Positions 1 through 8,167 of a stretch of 49,849 nt of DNA are shown in pieces. The translations under genes and the position numbers were made by a program. The stretch covers positions 1-49,849 of IMG/VR virus record IMGVR_UViG_3300023178_000072; one strand, written 5' to 3'. Under the pieces are notes generated by a model. The model made no database searches. It saw only the letters and a program-made list of their open reading frames with translations, and was not told the DNA's origin. Positions within the stretch are counted from its first letter, which is position 1, and every line of letters starts with the position of its first letter. This DNA comes from a virus.

Positions 1-1
1 T

Positions 2-250
2 AAAGAACAAATTTTAAGAGCCTTGCATGCTGGAATTGTACAAGTGACATTTACAAAAAAAGATGGTACTGAACGTGTAATGGAATGTACTCTTATGGAC
101 GATCTAATTCCACAGCCAGAGCTTCCTCTTGAGGAAAGTAAAAAAGATAAAAAGGTTAATCCTGACGTTCAAGCTGTATGGGATGTTGAAAAAGAAGGCT
201 GGCGCTCTTTTCGTTGGGACTCTATTACGATGTGGGTGGCTGGAAAATAA
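2..250 (+). CDS. SH3-barrel (WYL_2-like) small phage protein, 5' partial
   Basis: The reading frame is open from the window edge, so the start lies upstream; the TTG at 23 is in frame but probably internal. The visible product contains VTFTKKDGTERVMECTL near the left edge and ends with VWDVEKEGWRSFRWDSI. Both match my memory of the small SH3 beta-barrel (WYL_2/DUF2693-type) protein found in many marine T4-like phages, where the first motif lies close to the N-terminus. No catalytic residues are apparent. A nucleic-acid or ligand-binding role is possible for the fold but is not shown here. The stop is followed by a 35-base gap before the radical SAM gene. Confidence 0.7.
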   Translation, partial: KEQILRALHAGIVQVTFTKKDGTERVMECTLMDDLIPQPELPLEESKKDKKVNPDVQAVWDVEKEGWRSFRWDSITMWVAGK

Positions 251-251
251 T

Positions 252-259
252 CATAAATA
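252..259 (+). promoter_or_regulatory. possible late-promoter-like box (CATAAATA)
   Basis: CATAAATA differs by one base from the T4 late box TATAAATA and sits 26 bases before the TTG start of the radical SAM gene, with GGAG at 274-277 between them. The downstream genes look like early or metabolic genes, so late control would be unexpected. This may be a chance match in AT-rich DNA. Confidence 0.25.
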
Positions 260-285
260 TCCCTTTATAGTATGGAGTATTTAAT

Positions 286-2232
286 TTGGTAGTAACTAAT
301 AACGACGTGGCTGCGCTTAATACATTAATGCGCACGAGCTCAGGCGAAGAAGCACCTGTCCCAACGCGCAAACTTAGAAATAATATCGAAAACGTAGAAA
401 TTTTCCACAGCACACGTAAAACAGAAATTACGTTGTGCATTCTTGGTATGTGGACTATTGATATGCCACCTTACGGGTTAGCTCGCCTTATTGGTATTAC
501 TAGAGCGGCTGGTTATAAAACAAATGTTTATGATTTCAATGTTGAAACCTATAACTATATGAAAGTATCAAGTGAGCATTTAAACAAAGCTTGGGAAAAT
601 GCTAACTACTGGATGTGGGAAGGTCAGCGTTTTTACGATATTATTTTCCCAGAATACAAAGATTATTTGGATGATTATGTCGAAAGATTAATTGACGATA
701 ATCCAGATATTATCGGATTTAGTTATTACATATCTAATGCTGCAGCCACTGACTATGTTGGTAAAGCAATTAAAGAAAAGCGTCCAGATATTACAATTAT
801 TCTTGGTGGACCAGAATGTCACGGTGAAAGATTTAGCCCACCTGAATATTGTGACTTTTATTTTGTTGGAGAGTCGGAAGGTAATATCCTAGACTTTTTG
901 GAAAACTATGAAAATGAAAAACTACCAGAGCAAAAGCGTATTGGTACTCTGTTTGGCCAAAAACGAATTAACCTCGATACTCTTCCATTCCCAGATTACA
1001 CTGATTTTCCATTAGAATATTACAAATCCAAAGGTGCAGTAACAACTGAGTTTAGCCGAGGCTGTGTTGCCCGCTGTGCTTATTGTACAGAAGTTTATTT
1101 TTGGAAATTTAGAGATCGTGATGCCGAGTCAACTGTTGACGAATTAGAACATATGTACCACAAATACGGAGTGCGATGGATCCTATTTGCTGACAGTTTA
1201 ATGAATGGCAATATGAAAGAATTCAGACGCTTTGTGGAATTGCTAGCAGAAAGAAAACTAGAACATCTTAAATGGTTTGGATACGCCCGTGCCGATGGTC
1301 GCATGGACGACGATTTTTATAGACTTATGAAAGAGTCTGGCGGGCAAGGTTTTAATTATGGATTTGAAACTGGTAGTGATAAAGTTTTAAAGGGCGTAAA
1401 TAAGAAAAATACTGTTGCAGAAATTAATGCTAATATTGAATCATCATATAAACACGGTCTTGCCGTTAACGCTTGTTGGGTTATTGGTGCACCTGAGGAA
1501 GATATTGAAGCATGGGCCCATAGTCTTAATCTTGTGTGGAATTATAAACATGCCATTCTTAGTATTTCTCCTGGCATTGGTCTTGGAGACAGCCGCGGAT
1601 CACTCTATGATGACAGAGTAAAATACAATATTTCGGATCGAGCTGTAAATTGGCAAGGTAAGTGGTGGACCTTGGATATGCAAAACACCGCAATTAATCG
1701 CTTTATACGAACAAAAATGATGCATATGTGGATCCACTATTGTAATGCAAATGATAAAAACCAAGTTATAAACAATTGGTTACTTGCTGATGATATGAGT
1801 AAGCATTATACGGTCCAGTACAACTCAGATTTTAACAATAAAAATGCACCATATGAATTTGATTTTGATTATAACATTATTAAATCAGGTTTAAGTGATT
1901 TTGCTGATACATTAATGAATGAAATCTTTGCGATGCTTAGGTTGATGTGGAGAGCAAGAGGTGCGCAAGAAGTTAAAATTACGTTTAATCCCGAATTAGA
2001 TAATGTAGATTTTGAAAACGCCGTGGCTGGAACTAATATGGAATGGCATGCTGACATTGATTTCAAAATTGACTCCAACGGTGTATGGCAAGCTAATAAC
2101 AAATACAAATTTGTTGATAACGAAAAAAGACGTTGCTTAACTGGTAGAGCAAATGAAAATGGTGAATATGAATATACTGATCGCGATGAAAGCTTTGAAT
2201 ATGAATATATTGGAAATGGTAAATGGGAATGA
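286..2232 (+). CDS. B12-binding-type radical SAM protein
   Basis: The N-terminal part (about residues 50-190) resembles a cobalamin-binding-type Rossmann domain, with PPYGLARLIGITRAAGY and DIIGFSYYIS followed by IILGGPECHG. The radical SAM core follows, with the iron-sulfur motif CVARCAYC: cysteines 260, 264 and 267 in CxxxCxxC spacing. The core continues to about residue 420. The last 200 residues are not recognised and end in an acidic, tyrosine-rich tail. I chose the TTG start at 286 because GGAG lies 8 bases upstream; an ATG at 328 is the alternative. I see no canonical DxHxxG cobalamin-ligand motif, so B12 binding itself is uncertain. Proteins of this class methylate or rearrange unreactive carbons. 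Its place at the head of a methyltransferase/glycosyltransferase cluster suggests nucleotide or DNA modification, but the substrate is unknown. Confidence 0.85.
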   Translation: MVVTNNDVAALNTLMRTSSGEEAPVPTRKLRNNIENVEIFHSTRKTEITLCILGMWTIDMPPYGLARLIGITRAAGYKTNVYDFNVETYNYMKVSSEHLNKAWENANYWMWEGQRFYDIIFPEYKDYLDDYVERLIDDNPDIIGFSYYISNAAATDYVGKAIKEKRPDITIILGGPECHGERFSPPEYCDFYFVGESEGNILDFLENYENEKLPEQKRIGTLFGQKRINLDTLPFPDYTDFPLEYYKSKGAVTTEFSRGCVARCAYCTEVYFWKFRDRDAESTVDELEHMYHKYGVRWILFADSLMNGNMKEFRRFVELLAERKLEHLKWFGYARADGRMDDDFYRLMKESGGQGFNYGFETGSDKVLKGVNKKNTVAEINANIESSYKHGLAVNACWVIGAPEEDIEAWAHSLNLVWNYKHAILSISPGIGLGDSRGSLYDDRVKYNISDRAVNWQGKWWTLDMQNTAINRFIRTKMMHMWIHYCNANDKNQVINNWLLADDMSKHYTVQYNSDFNNKNAPYEFDFDYNIIKSGLSDFADTLMNEIFAMLRLMWRARGAQEVKITFNPELDNVDFENAVAGTNMEWHADIDFKIDSNGVWQANNKYKFVDNEKRRCLTGRANENGEYEYTDRDESFEYEYIGNGKWE

Positions 2233-2681
2233 TCTGGATTAGTAAATGGGACGAGCGCTTTATGAAAATGGCAGAAATGATTGCCACTTGGAGTAAAGAT
2301 CCATCTAGTAAAATTGGTGCCGTTGCAGTTAATGACGAACATCGTATATTGGCTACAGGTTATAATGGCTTTCCTCGAGGTATTGAGGATAGTGAAGAGC
2401 GCCTTTATGATCGTGATGAAAAATATCCTCGTATAGTTCATGCGGAAATGAACGTTCTTATGAATGCTCTTTATAATGGAGTTTCTCTAAAAGGTGCTAC
2501 TCTTTATGTTTGGGGTTTGCCTATTTGTCCAGATTGTACAAAAAGTGTTATTCAGTGTGGCATTAAAAGAGTAGTGTTGCCATATCCTATTGAGGTTGGC
2601 GGCAGATGGAAACAAGTTTGGGAAGAACGCTCTATCCCAATGTTTAAAGAGGCCGGAATTGAAATCGCCTACATTGACTGA
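2223..2681 (+). CDS. dCMP deaminase (cytidine/deoxycytidylate deaminase family)
   Basis: The zinc-binding deaminase signature is complete: HAE with His73 and Glu75 (catalytic proton shuttle), and PICPDC with Cys102 and Cys105. The N-terminal WDERFMKMAEMIATWSKDPSSKIGAV is typical of phage deoxycytidylate deaminases, which convert dCMP to dUMP for thymidylate synthesis. At 152 residues it is shorter than the T4 enzyme (about 193) but a normal size for the family. It overlaps the end of the radical SAM gene by 10 bases. The ATG at 2229, which overlaps the TGA, is an alternative start; I kept 2223 because GGAA at about 2212 is better spaced. In this cluster it may also tune the dCMP pool for cytosine modification. 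Confidence 0.85.
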   Translation: MGMIWISKWDERFMKMAEMIATWSKDPSSKIGAVAVNDEHRILATGYNGFPRGIEDSEERLYDRDEKYPRIVHAEMNVLMNALYNGVSLKGATLYVWGLPICPDCTKSVIQCGIKRVVLPYPIEVGGRWKQVWEERSIPMFKEAGIEIAYID

Positions 2682-3306
2682 TATTTACTTTAAGGTAAAG
2701 AAAGATGATCCAAATAGGAGGGAAAACGATTTTTATCCAACCCCTCCTTTGGCGACATACGTATTATGTAAATATGTTAAACCTCCAACGTATTTAATTG
2801 AGCCTTGTGCTGGCCGTGGTAATATTTCCGTTGAATTAGAACGTAATGGCCATAGAGTTGCCAGTTATGATTTAAATGAGTACGATAATCCTCTAACGGA
2901 AATCAAAACCGGTGTTGATGCATTAGAACTAAAAACGTCAAAGATGTTTACAGGGCTTGTAACTAATCCACCATATCACAAAAATCTTCCGCATAAATTA
3001 GCTGAAAAATTTATAGAAGAATATGATTACGTAGCCATGTTTTTGCGCCTTACATTTTTAGAGGGCAAAAAACGAAAAAAGTTGTTTACAAAATACAAAC
3101 CTTGTGATATAATATTCTTATCAGATCGAGTAAGATTTGCTGAAGGCCACATTGAACCTATTGAATTGAAAGATCAAGTAGGTGGGATGATGGCTTATAT
3201 GTGGATTGTATGGAGAAAAAATTCTGAACAAACAAACTTACACTGGGCCTCTCTTGAAGAAAATTATCCAGAATGGAGAGAACAGTATGAGAAAAATGCT
3301 AAATAG
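2674..3306 (+). CDS. NPPY-motif SAM-dependent methyltransferase (adenine-N6 type)
   Basis: About 210 residues. The order DFYPTPP, then EPCAGRGNIS (SAM-binding motif I, with the FxGxG-like AGRG), then TNPPYHKN (catalytic motif IV, NPPY) is that of amino-methyltransferases acting on adenine N6 or cytosine N4 in DNA. The frame stays open further upstream inside the deaminase gene. I placed the start at the TTG overlapping that gene's TGA, because residues before it do not resemble the family and no in-frame ATG lies between it and the conserved DFYPTPP. The target-recognition region is short, so specificity cannot be predicted. It could protect phage DNA from restriction. A non-DNA substrate is also possible. 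Confidence 0.7.
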   Translation: MTDIYFKVKKDDPNRRENDFYPTPPLATYVLCKYVKPPTYLIEPCAGRGNISVELERNGHRVASYDLNEYDNPLTEIKTGVDALELKTSKMFTGLVTNPPYHKNLPHKLAEKFIEEYDYVAMFLRLTFLEGKKRKKLFTKYKPCDIIFLSDRVRFAEGHIEPIELKDQVGGMMAYMWIVWRKNSEQTNLHWASLEENYPEWREQYEKNAK

Positions 3307-3338
3307 AGTCGTAGTTAATAAAATAGAGGAGTACCTTA

Positions 3339-4184
3339 ATGGAACATCTAATTATTCCTACGCTTGGCCGATTGGACCGCCAGCGTACGTATAACAATTT
3401 ACCCCAAAAATATAAAGATATCACTCAATTCGTGGTTCAAGATCACGAATATGATGCTATGAATGAACGTTATCCTGGCAAGGTTTTGCGTCTGCCAAAA
3501 GAAATTAAAAAGCTATCTCCAACACGCCAATGGATTTGGGATGAGTTTTATGGAACTCGCCATATGGTTTTAGACGATGACTTTGATCATTTTAAAAATA
3601 AAACACCAGCCGAGTTTATGCCTGAGGTTAAAGTTGAAACCAAATGGATCTCAACTAATATGACTGACGAAGAATTTGACGACGCCTTTGATACTTTCAA
3701 TCGCTGGTGTGATGAGGAAGGTATTTACCACGGTGGATTTTCTACATCATGGACTGTACCTGACGCCCGCTGGTGGCCGCATCAAGATAATGTTCGTATT
3801 GCAACGAACTGTTATTTTGATTCTAAAAATCTTCCACGTAATATTATCTGGGATCGTCTTGAAACATCCCAAGACTTTGACGCCAACCTACAGCTTTTAA
3901 CTCAAGGTTTTCCAAACCGTGTTAATACTAAGTACCGTGTAACTGTCGGTGGTACTAATATTAAAGGTGGTTGCTCAACATATCGTACCACTGAAACAAT
4001 GACACGAGTTCACAAACAACTTGCCGAGCTATATCCAGACTTTGTATCTTTAAAAGTTAAAAAGCCAAAGTCGGGTCCATTGCAAGGACAGGAATATATT
4101 GCTTGTCATATTCAATGGCGTAAGGCTTACGAAGAATCAAAACGTAAGCGCGAGCAAGTTACTGTGGAGGATTTCTTCGCATGA
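3339..4184 (+). CDS. GT-A-type glycosyltransferase-like protein (DNA-modification type suspected)
   Basis: 281 residues. The N-terminus HLIIPTLGRLDRQRTYNNLP resembles the opening strand and sugar-nucleotide loop of GT-A glycosyltransferases. It is followed at residues 76-83 by MVLDDDFD, a DxD-like metal/nucleotide-sugar motif at the position expected for that fold. The pattern recalls the TET/JBP-associated glycosyltransferase families described in phages with modified cytosine, though I cannot run a profile search. It has a good ribosome site (GAGGAG before the ATG) and its TGA overlaps the ATG of the epimerase. Its neighbours (epimerase, nucleotide-sugar dehydrogenase, C5-methyltransferase) fit transfer of a sugar to modified DNA. 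It could instead act on another acceptor. Confidence 0.6.
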   Translation: MEHLIIPTLGRLDRQRTYNNLPQKYKDITQFVVQDHEYDAMNERYPGKVLRLPKEIKKLSPTRQWIWDEFYGTRHMVLDDDFDHFKNKTPAEFMPEVKVETKWISTNMTDEEFDDAFDTFNRWCDEEGIYHGGFSTSWTVPDARWWPHQDNVRIATNCYFDSKNLPRNIIWDRLETSQDFDANLQLLTQGFPNRVNTKYRVTVGGTNIKGGCSTYRTTETMTRVHKQLAELYPDFVSLKVKKPKSGPLQGQEYIACHIQWRKAYEESKRKREQVTVEDFFA

Positions 4185-5125
4185 AAGTAATGGTGACGGG
4201 TGCTGCTGGTTTTATTGGCTTTCACGTAGTCAATAAGCTAGTAGACGAAGGTTATGATGTTTGTGGTATTGATAGTTATAATGCTTATTATGACCCAAAC
4301 CTCAAAGTTGAAAGAAATAAACGTTTACCTATCGAGGTTGACGTTGTAGATTTAAAAGATAAAGAAGAACTTAAAATCCATATGGTGCGTGAAAAGCCAG
4401 ATGCTATTATTCATTTGGCTGCCTATGCTGGTGTCCGCTCGTCATTAGAGTTTCCACATGTTTATATTGATAATAACATCTATGGTACTCAAAACTTAAT
4501 TGACGTTGCTGAAGAACTTGGGATTGAAAATGCTCTTTATGCTTCAACATCGAGCGTAATGTCTGGCCAACCAATTCCATTTACTGAAACCAATCCTGGT
4601 CCGGCGAAACATCCATACGCTATGACTAAGATTGCTAATGAATCACAATTTAATTATTCTAAAATTGCAAAAACAATTGGCTTGAGGTTCTTTACCGTAT
4701 ATGGACCTTGGGGTCGTCCTGATATGGCTTTATTTACATTTACTGACAAAATTATAAAAGGTGAACCAATTGATGTTTATAACCATGGAAACATGACTCG
4801 TGATTTTACTTACGTTGACGATATTGTTAGCGGAATTATGATTCTTTTGAAAGAATGCATAAATAATGATGTACAAATCTTAAATGATGTATATAATATT
4901 GGATATGGTGATAGAGTTCCTCTTATCCACTTTATTGAACAGATTGAGAATAATTTAGGCAGAGAAGCAAAGAAAAATTATATGGAAATGCATCCTGCCG
5001 ATGCTGTAGATACTTGGTCTGACACATCTAAATTGCGAGCACTTGGATATAAGCCAACAACACCTATTGAAGATGGTGTTTATGAATTTATCCAGTGGTA
5101 TAAACATTATTATGGAGTTAATTGA
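4181..5125 (+). CDS. NAD-dependent epimerase, UDP-glucuronate 4-epimerase-like
   Basis: A complete 314-residue extended short-chain dehydrogenase. The NAD-binding GAAGFIGFH starts at residue 7, and HLAAYAGVRSS comes from the family's second conserved loop. The catalytic YxxxK is Tyr146 and Lys150 (YAMTK), preceded by the Ser/Thr-rich STSSV that supplies the catalytic hydroxyl. The segment LRFFTVYGPWGRPDMA is characteristic of UDP-glucuronate 4-epimerases, which interconvert UDP-glucuronate and UDP-galacturonate. It overlaps both neighbours, so translation is probably coupled. With the dehydrogenase next to it, it could make UDP-galacturonate from host UDP-glucose. A different 4-epimerase or a UDP-glucuronate decarboxylase activity cannot be excluded. 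Confidence 0.85.
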   Translation: MKVMVTGAAGFIGFHVVNKLVDEGYDVCGIDSYNAYYDPNLKVERNKRLPIEVDVVDLKDKEELKIHMVREKPDAIIHLAAYAGVRSSLEFPHVYIDNNIYGTQNLIDVAEELGIENALYASTSSVMSGQPIPFTETNPGPAKHPYAMTKIANESQFNYSKIAKTIGLRFFTVYGPWGRPDMALFTFTDKIIKGEPIDVYNHGNMTRDFTYVDDIVSGIMILLKECINNDVQILNDVYNIGYGDRVPLIHFIEQIENNLGREAKKNYMEMHPADAVDTWSDTSKLRALGYKPTTPIEDGVYEFIQWYKHYYGVN

Positions 5126-5967
5126 TGGAATTTAGAAAAGCAGACATTGCTATCGTAGGACACGGTTTTGTTGGAAAAGCTGTTGATTACGTATTTAATA
5201 ACGATGTAGCATACAAAACAATCATAGATCCAAAACTAGGAAACAGTGTAAAAGATCTCGGCAATAATACTATTGCTGATGTTGGATCTTATGACGCTAT
5301 ATTTGTTTGTGTGCCCACACCTATGGGCGAAGATGGCGAAATTAATTCTGACATTTTGGTTGAAGTTGTTAATGAAGTTAAACAATTTACTGACGGTTTA
5401 ATTATTATCAAGTCAACTGTAACGCCGGAAATTATTAGTAGTCTTGCGGGGCCTGGAGTAGTTTATAATCCAGAGTTTTTAAGGGAAGCAACAGCAGTTG
5501 CAGATATTCTCACACCTTCGATGCATATTTTTGGTGGGAGTCGAGAAGATACTGATCTAGCAGCTGCACTATTTGAAGAATATAGTTTATGCAAAGCTGC
5601 GCCGGTTTATCACATGACAATGGCTGACGCATCATTTGTTAAATATGGAATCAATACTTTCCTTGCATCAAAAGTTCTTTGGTTCAATCAATTTTATGAT
5701 GTAGTTAAAAATAATGGTGGAAATTATGGACAAATCGCAAGAGCTATTAGCACTGACCCTCGCATTGGTTATAGTCATATTATGGTACCTGGCCCTGACG
5801 GGAAACGTGGATTTGGTGGAGCTTGTTTTCCAAAAGATACTGCCGCCTTCCTAAAGTTTGCAGGCGAGTTTAGTGTATTGGAAGAAGTTATTAATAGAAA
5901 CAATGAATACCGTAAAGTTTACGAAAAAGATGATCGTGAAAAAGAACAAAATATTCATTATGGTTAA
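5125..5967 (+). CDS. short UDP-glucose 6-dehydrogenase-like protein
   Basis: 280 residues. The Rossmann motif GHGFVGKAV starts at residue 12, VCVPTP at residues 61-66, and STVTP and YNPEFLREATAVAD follow. The central domain ends in GFGGACFPKD with the catalytic-type Cys234. These are the signatures of UDP-glucose/GDP-mannose dehydrogenases, which oxidise the C6 hydroxyl to a carboxylate. Family members usually run to about 390-450 residues. This one stops soon after the cysteine motif and lacks the C-terminal UDP-binding domain. I chose the ATG at 5125, which overlaps the previous TGA and has GGAG about 7 bases upstream; a TTG at 5122 is the alternative. It probably feeds the epimerase, if active without the third domain. 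Confidence 0.8.
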   Translation: MEFRKADIAIVGHGFVGKAVDYVFNNDVAYKTIIDPKLGNSVKDLGNNTIADVGSYDAIFVCVPTPMGEDGEINSDILVEVVNEVKQFTDGLIIIKSTVTPEIISSLAGPGVVYNPEFLREATAVADILTPSMHIFGGSREDTDLAAALFEEYSLCKAAPVYHMTMADASFVKYGINTFLASKVLWFNQFYDVVKNNGGNYGQIARAISTDPRIGYSHIMVPGPDGKRGFGGACFPKDTAAFLKFAGEFSVLEEVINRNNEYRKVYEKDDREKEQNIHYG

Positions 5968-5978
5968 TTGGAGTTAGT

Positions 5979-7163
5979 ATGTATTCACACGCAAGTATCG
6001 TACCTCTAATTGGTGGTGAAACAATTGGCGCAACACGTGCGCACGGCCAAGAGCCAGATTATTTCCTATCATACAAAGCATTTGAGGCTAACGATAGTCA
6101 TATTAGAAATTATTATCCAAATGTACCATACTACGTATTAGATGAGGGTGGAAAGGCACCACATAAGGTTGATGTAATCCACACGGTATGTCCATGCGCG
6201 GGTCTGAGTACACTCTCTGCGGGGTTTGGTGACCACAATGAGAACAACAAATGGATGATTGAAACTGCTAACTACGTATTAGGAGAGTTAAAGCCAAAAG
6301 TTTTCTGGGGCGAAAATGCTCCAGGATTCGCGGGTAAGATTGGTAAAAATGTTAGAGAGCAATTAAGAAAAATTGGTAAAGATAATGGCTATACAATGTC
6401 AGTTTACCGAACACGAACTCTATTGCATGGAATGCCTCAAGTAAGAGAGCGTTCATTTTATTTCTTTTGGCATGACACCAAAGTTCCATTAATGGAATAT
6501 TATAACAGGCCATTTACACCCATCGAGGATTTGATTACTGGAGTTAAATCAAACTTTCAAACTGAAGTTATTAATAATAAAAAGCCAACTGACAACCCTT
6601 ATTACAAATATATCCTTGAAGAACTAGAAGGTGGTATTACTCATAAAGAGTTTGCAGCTATGGTAGATCCAGAAACTGTACGCAACTCGACTGTTTTAAC
6701 TTATATTGAACGTCGTAAAGGTTATCTTGAAGTTGCTGATTGGATGGAAAAGCATGGATATGATCGTGAGGTAGAAAAATGTAAATATCGCCACGAAAAA
6801 CTCAAAGCGGGTGGTTCAATTATGAGACGAACAACTATTGTTCCTCGTAATTATATTGGAGCATTTGTTGGTCATTATCCATCTTGTCTTGCGCATCCTA
6901 TTGAAGATCGTTATATTAATTATCGCGAAGCTATGTCTATTATGGGATTGCCCGAGGACTTTGAGTTATTAGATCCAAAAAAGAATACAAACCATATTTG
7001 CCAAAATGTTCCAGTTCAAACTGCGACCGATATGGCTACTGAAGTTGTGGCTTATCTTAATGGTGAAAGAAAAATGGTTGACACGGATTATATTTTGCAG
7101 TATAATCATCAACAAAGGGCGGAATACGTCGAAAAGCAAAATACGTTGGAGGCGTTTATTTAA
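5979..7163 (+). CDS. cytosine-C5 DNA methyltransferase
   Basis: 394 residues with the ordered motifs of C5-methyltransferases. FEANDSHIRNYYPN (motif II-like) begins near residue 35. CPCAGLS carries the nucleophile Cys73 (motif IV). ENAPGF at 112-117 is motif VI and QVRERSF at 154-160 is motif VIII. After a variable target-recognition region come a GLPEDF segment and QNVPVQTATDMA (motifs IX/X). The SAM-binding motif I is unusual: IGGETIGA in place of the common FAGxGG. The enzyme methylates cytosine C5 through a covalent intermediate. Next to glycosyltransferases, its product could be the substrate for further oxidation and glycosylation. The start is the ATG preceded by GGAG. A role in simple restriction avoidance is the main alternative. 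Confidence 0.85.
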   Translation: MYSHASIVPLIGGETIGATRAHGQEPDYFLSYKAFEANDSHIRNYYPNVPYYVLDEGGKAPHKVDVIHTVCPCAGLSTLSAGFGDHNENNKWMIETANYVLGELKPKVFWGENAPGFAGKIGKNVREQLRKIGKDNGYTMSVYRTRTLLHGMPQVRERSFYFFWHDTKVPLMEYYNRPFTPIEDLITGVKSNFQTEVINNKKPTDNPYYKYILEELEGGITHKEFAAMVDPETVRNSTVLTYIERRKGYLEVADWMEKHGYDREVEKCKYRHEKLKAGGSIMRRTTIVPRNYIGAFVGHYPSCLAHPIEDRYINYREAMSIMGLPEDFELLDPKKNTNHICQNVPVQTATDMATEVVAYLNGERKMVDTDYILQYNHQQRAEYVEKQNTLEAFI

Positions 7164-8110
7164 TGCAGCAAAATAATGTATCTATTGAAGAATTAAGAAA
7201 ACATTCTATATTTGTAGGCTCACCAATGTATGGTGGTCAATGTGCTGGATCATATTCTAAATCTTGTACTGATTTGGCTATGATTTGTACTGCTAACGGA
7301 ATTAGTCTAAGATTCTATTATCTCTTTAATGAAAGTCTTGTTCAAAGAGCTCGTAACTATGTAGTTGATGAGTTTTTGAGATCTGACTGTACTCATCTAA
7401 TGTTTATTGACTCTGATATTGGTTTTAATGCTCGTGATGTTCTATCTTTGCTCGCATTACAAATTACTGATCCAGAAAAATACAATATCGTTACTGGCCC
7501 TTATCCTAAGAAAACTATTGCTTGGGAAAAAATTCAAAAAGCTTCGAAGCTAGGATTAGCCGACCAAAATCCATTTGAATTGGAAAAGTACACCGGTGAC
7601 TATGTATTTAATCCAGTACAAAAAGGGGGCAGCTTCCAACTGGGTGAGCCACTAGAAATTAGTGAAGGCGGCACAGGATTTATGCTTATTCCACGAGAAA
7701 CATTTACTAAATATGCTGCAGCATATCCTGAATTGAGCTATCTACCAGATCATGCTCGTACAGAGCAGTTTGATGGCTCAAGAGAAATTACAGCTTATTT
7801 TGATTGTATGATCGATCCAAATACTAAACGTTATCTGTCAGAGGATTACTTCTTTTGTCGTAAAGCTGCAGCTATTGGTTTACGTACTTGGATGTGTCCT
7901 TGGATGCAATTACATCATATTGGTACATATATCTTTAAAGGCAACATGGGATCTATCGGTCAGCTAGGTGTTTCAGCAACCGCCGATTCCACAAGTAATG
8001 CTAAACATTATAAAAAGCAAGCAGCACAAGCAGCACCTCAACAACCAGTAAAACAAGCCAATAGGGCTGAAAGGCGCCGCGCTGAAAAACTAGCAAAGAA
8101 AAATGGTTGA
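7163..8110 (+). CDS. glycosyltransferase-like protein (GT-A fold, DSD motif)
   Basis: 315 residues. It has SIFVGSPMYGG near the N-terminus, a helix with RARNYVVDEF, then HLMFIDSDIGF with the DxD-type motif at residues 83-85. A later SEDYFFCRKAAAIGL resembles the acidic catalytic-base region of GT-A enzymes. The last 40 residues are alanine-, glutamine- and lysine-rich with RAERRRAEKLAKK, a basic tail that could bind DNA or membrane phosphate. Its ATG overlaps the stop of the C5-methyltransferase, so the two are probably coupled. It may be the second sugar transferase of the modification pathway. The acceptor and sugar are not visible in the sequence. Confidence 0.6.
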   Translation: MQQNNVSIEELRKHSIFVGSPMYGGQCAGSYSKSCTDLAMICTANGISLRFYYLFNESLVQRARNYVVDEFLRSDCTHLMFIDSDIGFNARDVLSLLALQITDPEKYNIVTGPYPKKTIAWEKIQKASKLGLADQNPFELEKYTGDYVFNPVQKGGSFQLGEPLEISEGGTGFMLIPRETFTKYAAAYPELSYLPDHARTEQFDGSREITAYFDCMIDPNTKRYLSEDYFFCRKAAAIGLRTWMCPWMQLHHIGTYIFKGNMGSIGQLGVSATADSTSNAKHYKKQAAQAAPQQPVKQANRAERRRAEKLAKKNG

Positions 8111-8135
8111 CAGTATACCTAAATCGTGATAGAAT
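8107..8135 (+). promoter_or_regulatory. sigma70-like promoter before the clamp gene
   Basis: TTGACA at 8107-8112 and TAGAAT at 8130-8135 are separated by exactly 17 bases, close to the bacterial consensus. The -35 box contains the TGA stop of the glycosyltransferase gene. Transcription should begin near 8142, some 26 bases before the clamp ATG. It probably drives early expression by unmodified host RNA polymerase. Confidence 0.75.
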
Positions 8136-8167
8136 TAAAATGTAATGAAACAAGGAGTTCCTATATT

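Noticed and set aside
1869-2441. A 190-residue open frame on the minus strand
   Set aside because: It lies antisense to the radical SAM and deaminase genes, has no family features, and is a by-product of their codon use.
2590-2673. Longer start for the NPPY methyltransferase inside the deaminase gene
   Set aside because: Those residues only reflect the deaminase gene in another frame and do not resemble the family. The TTG at 2674 fits the overlap style of the operon.
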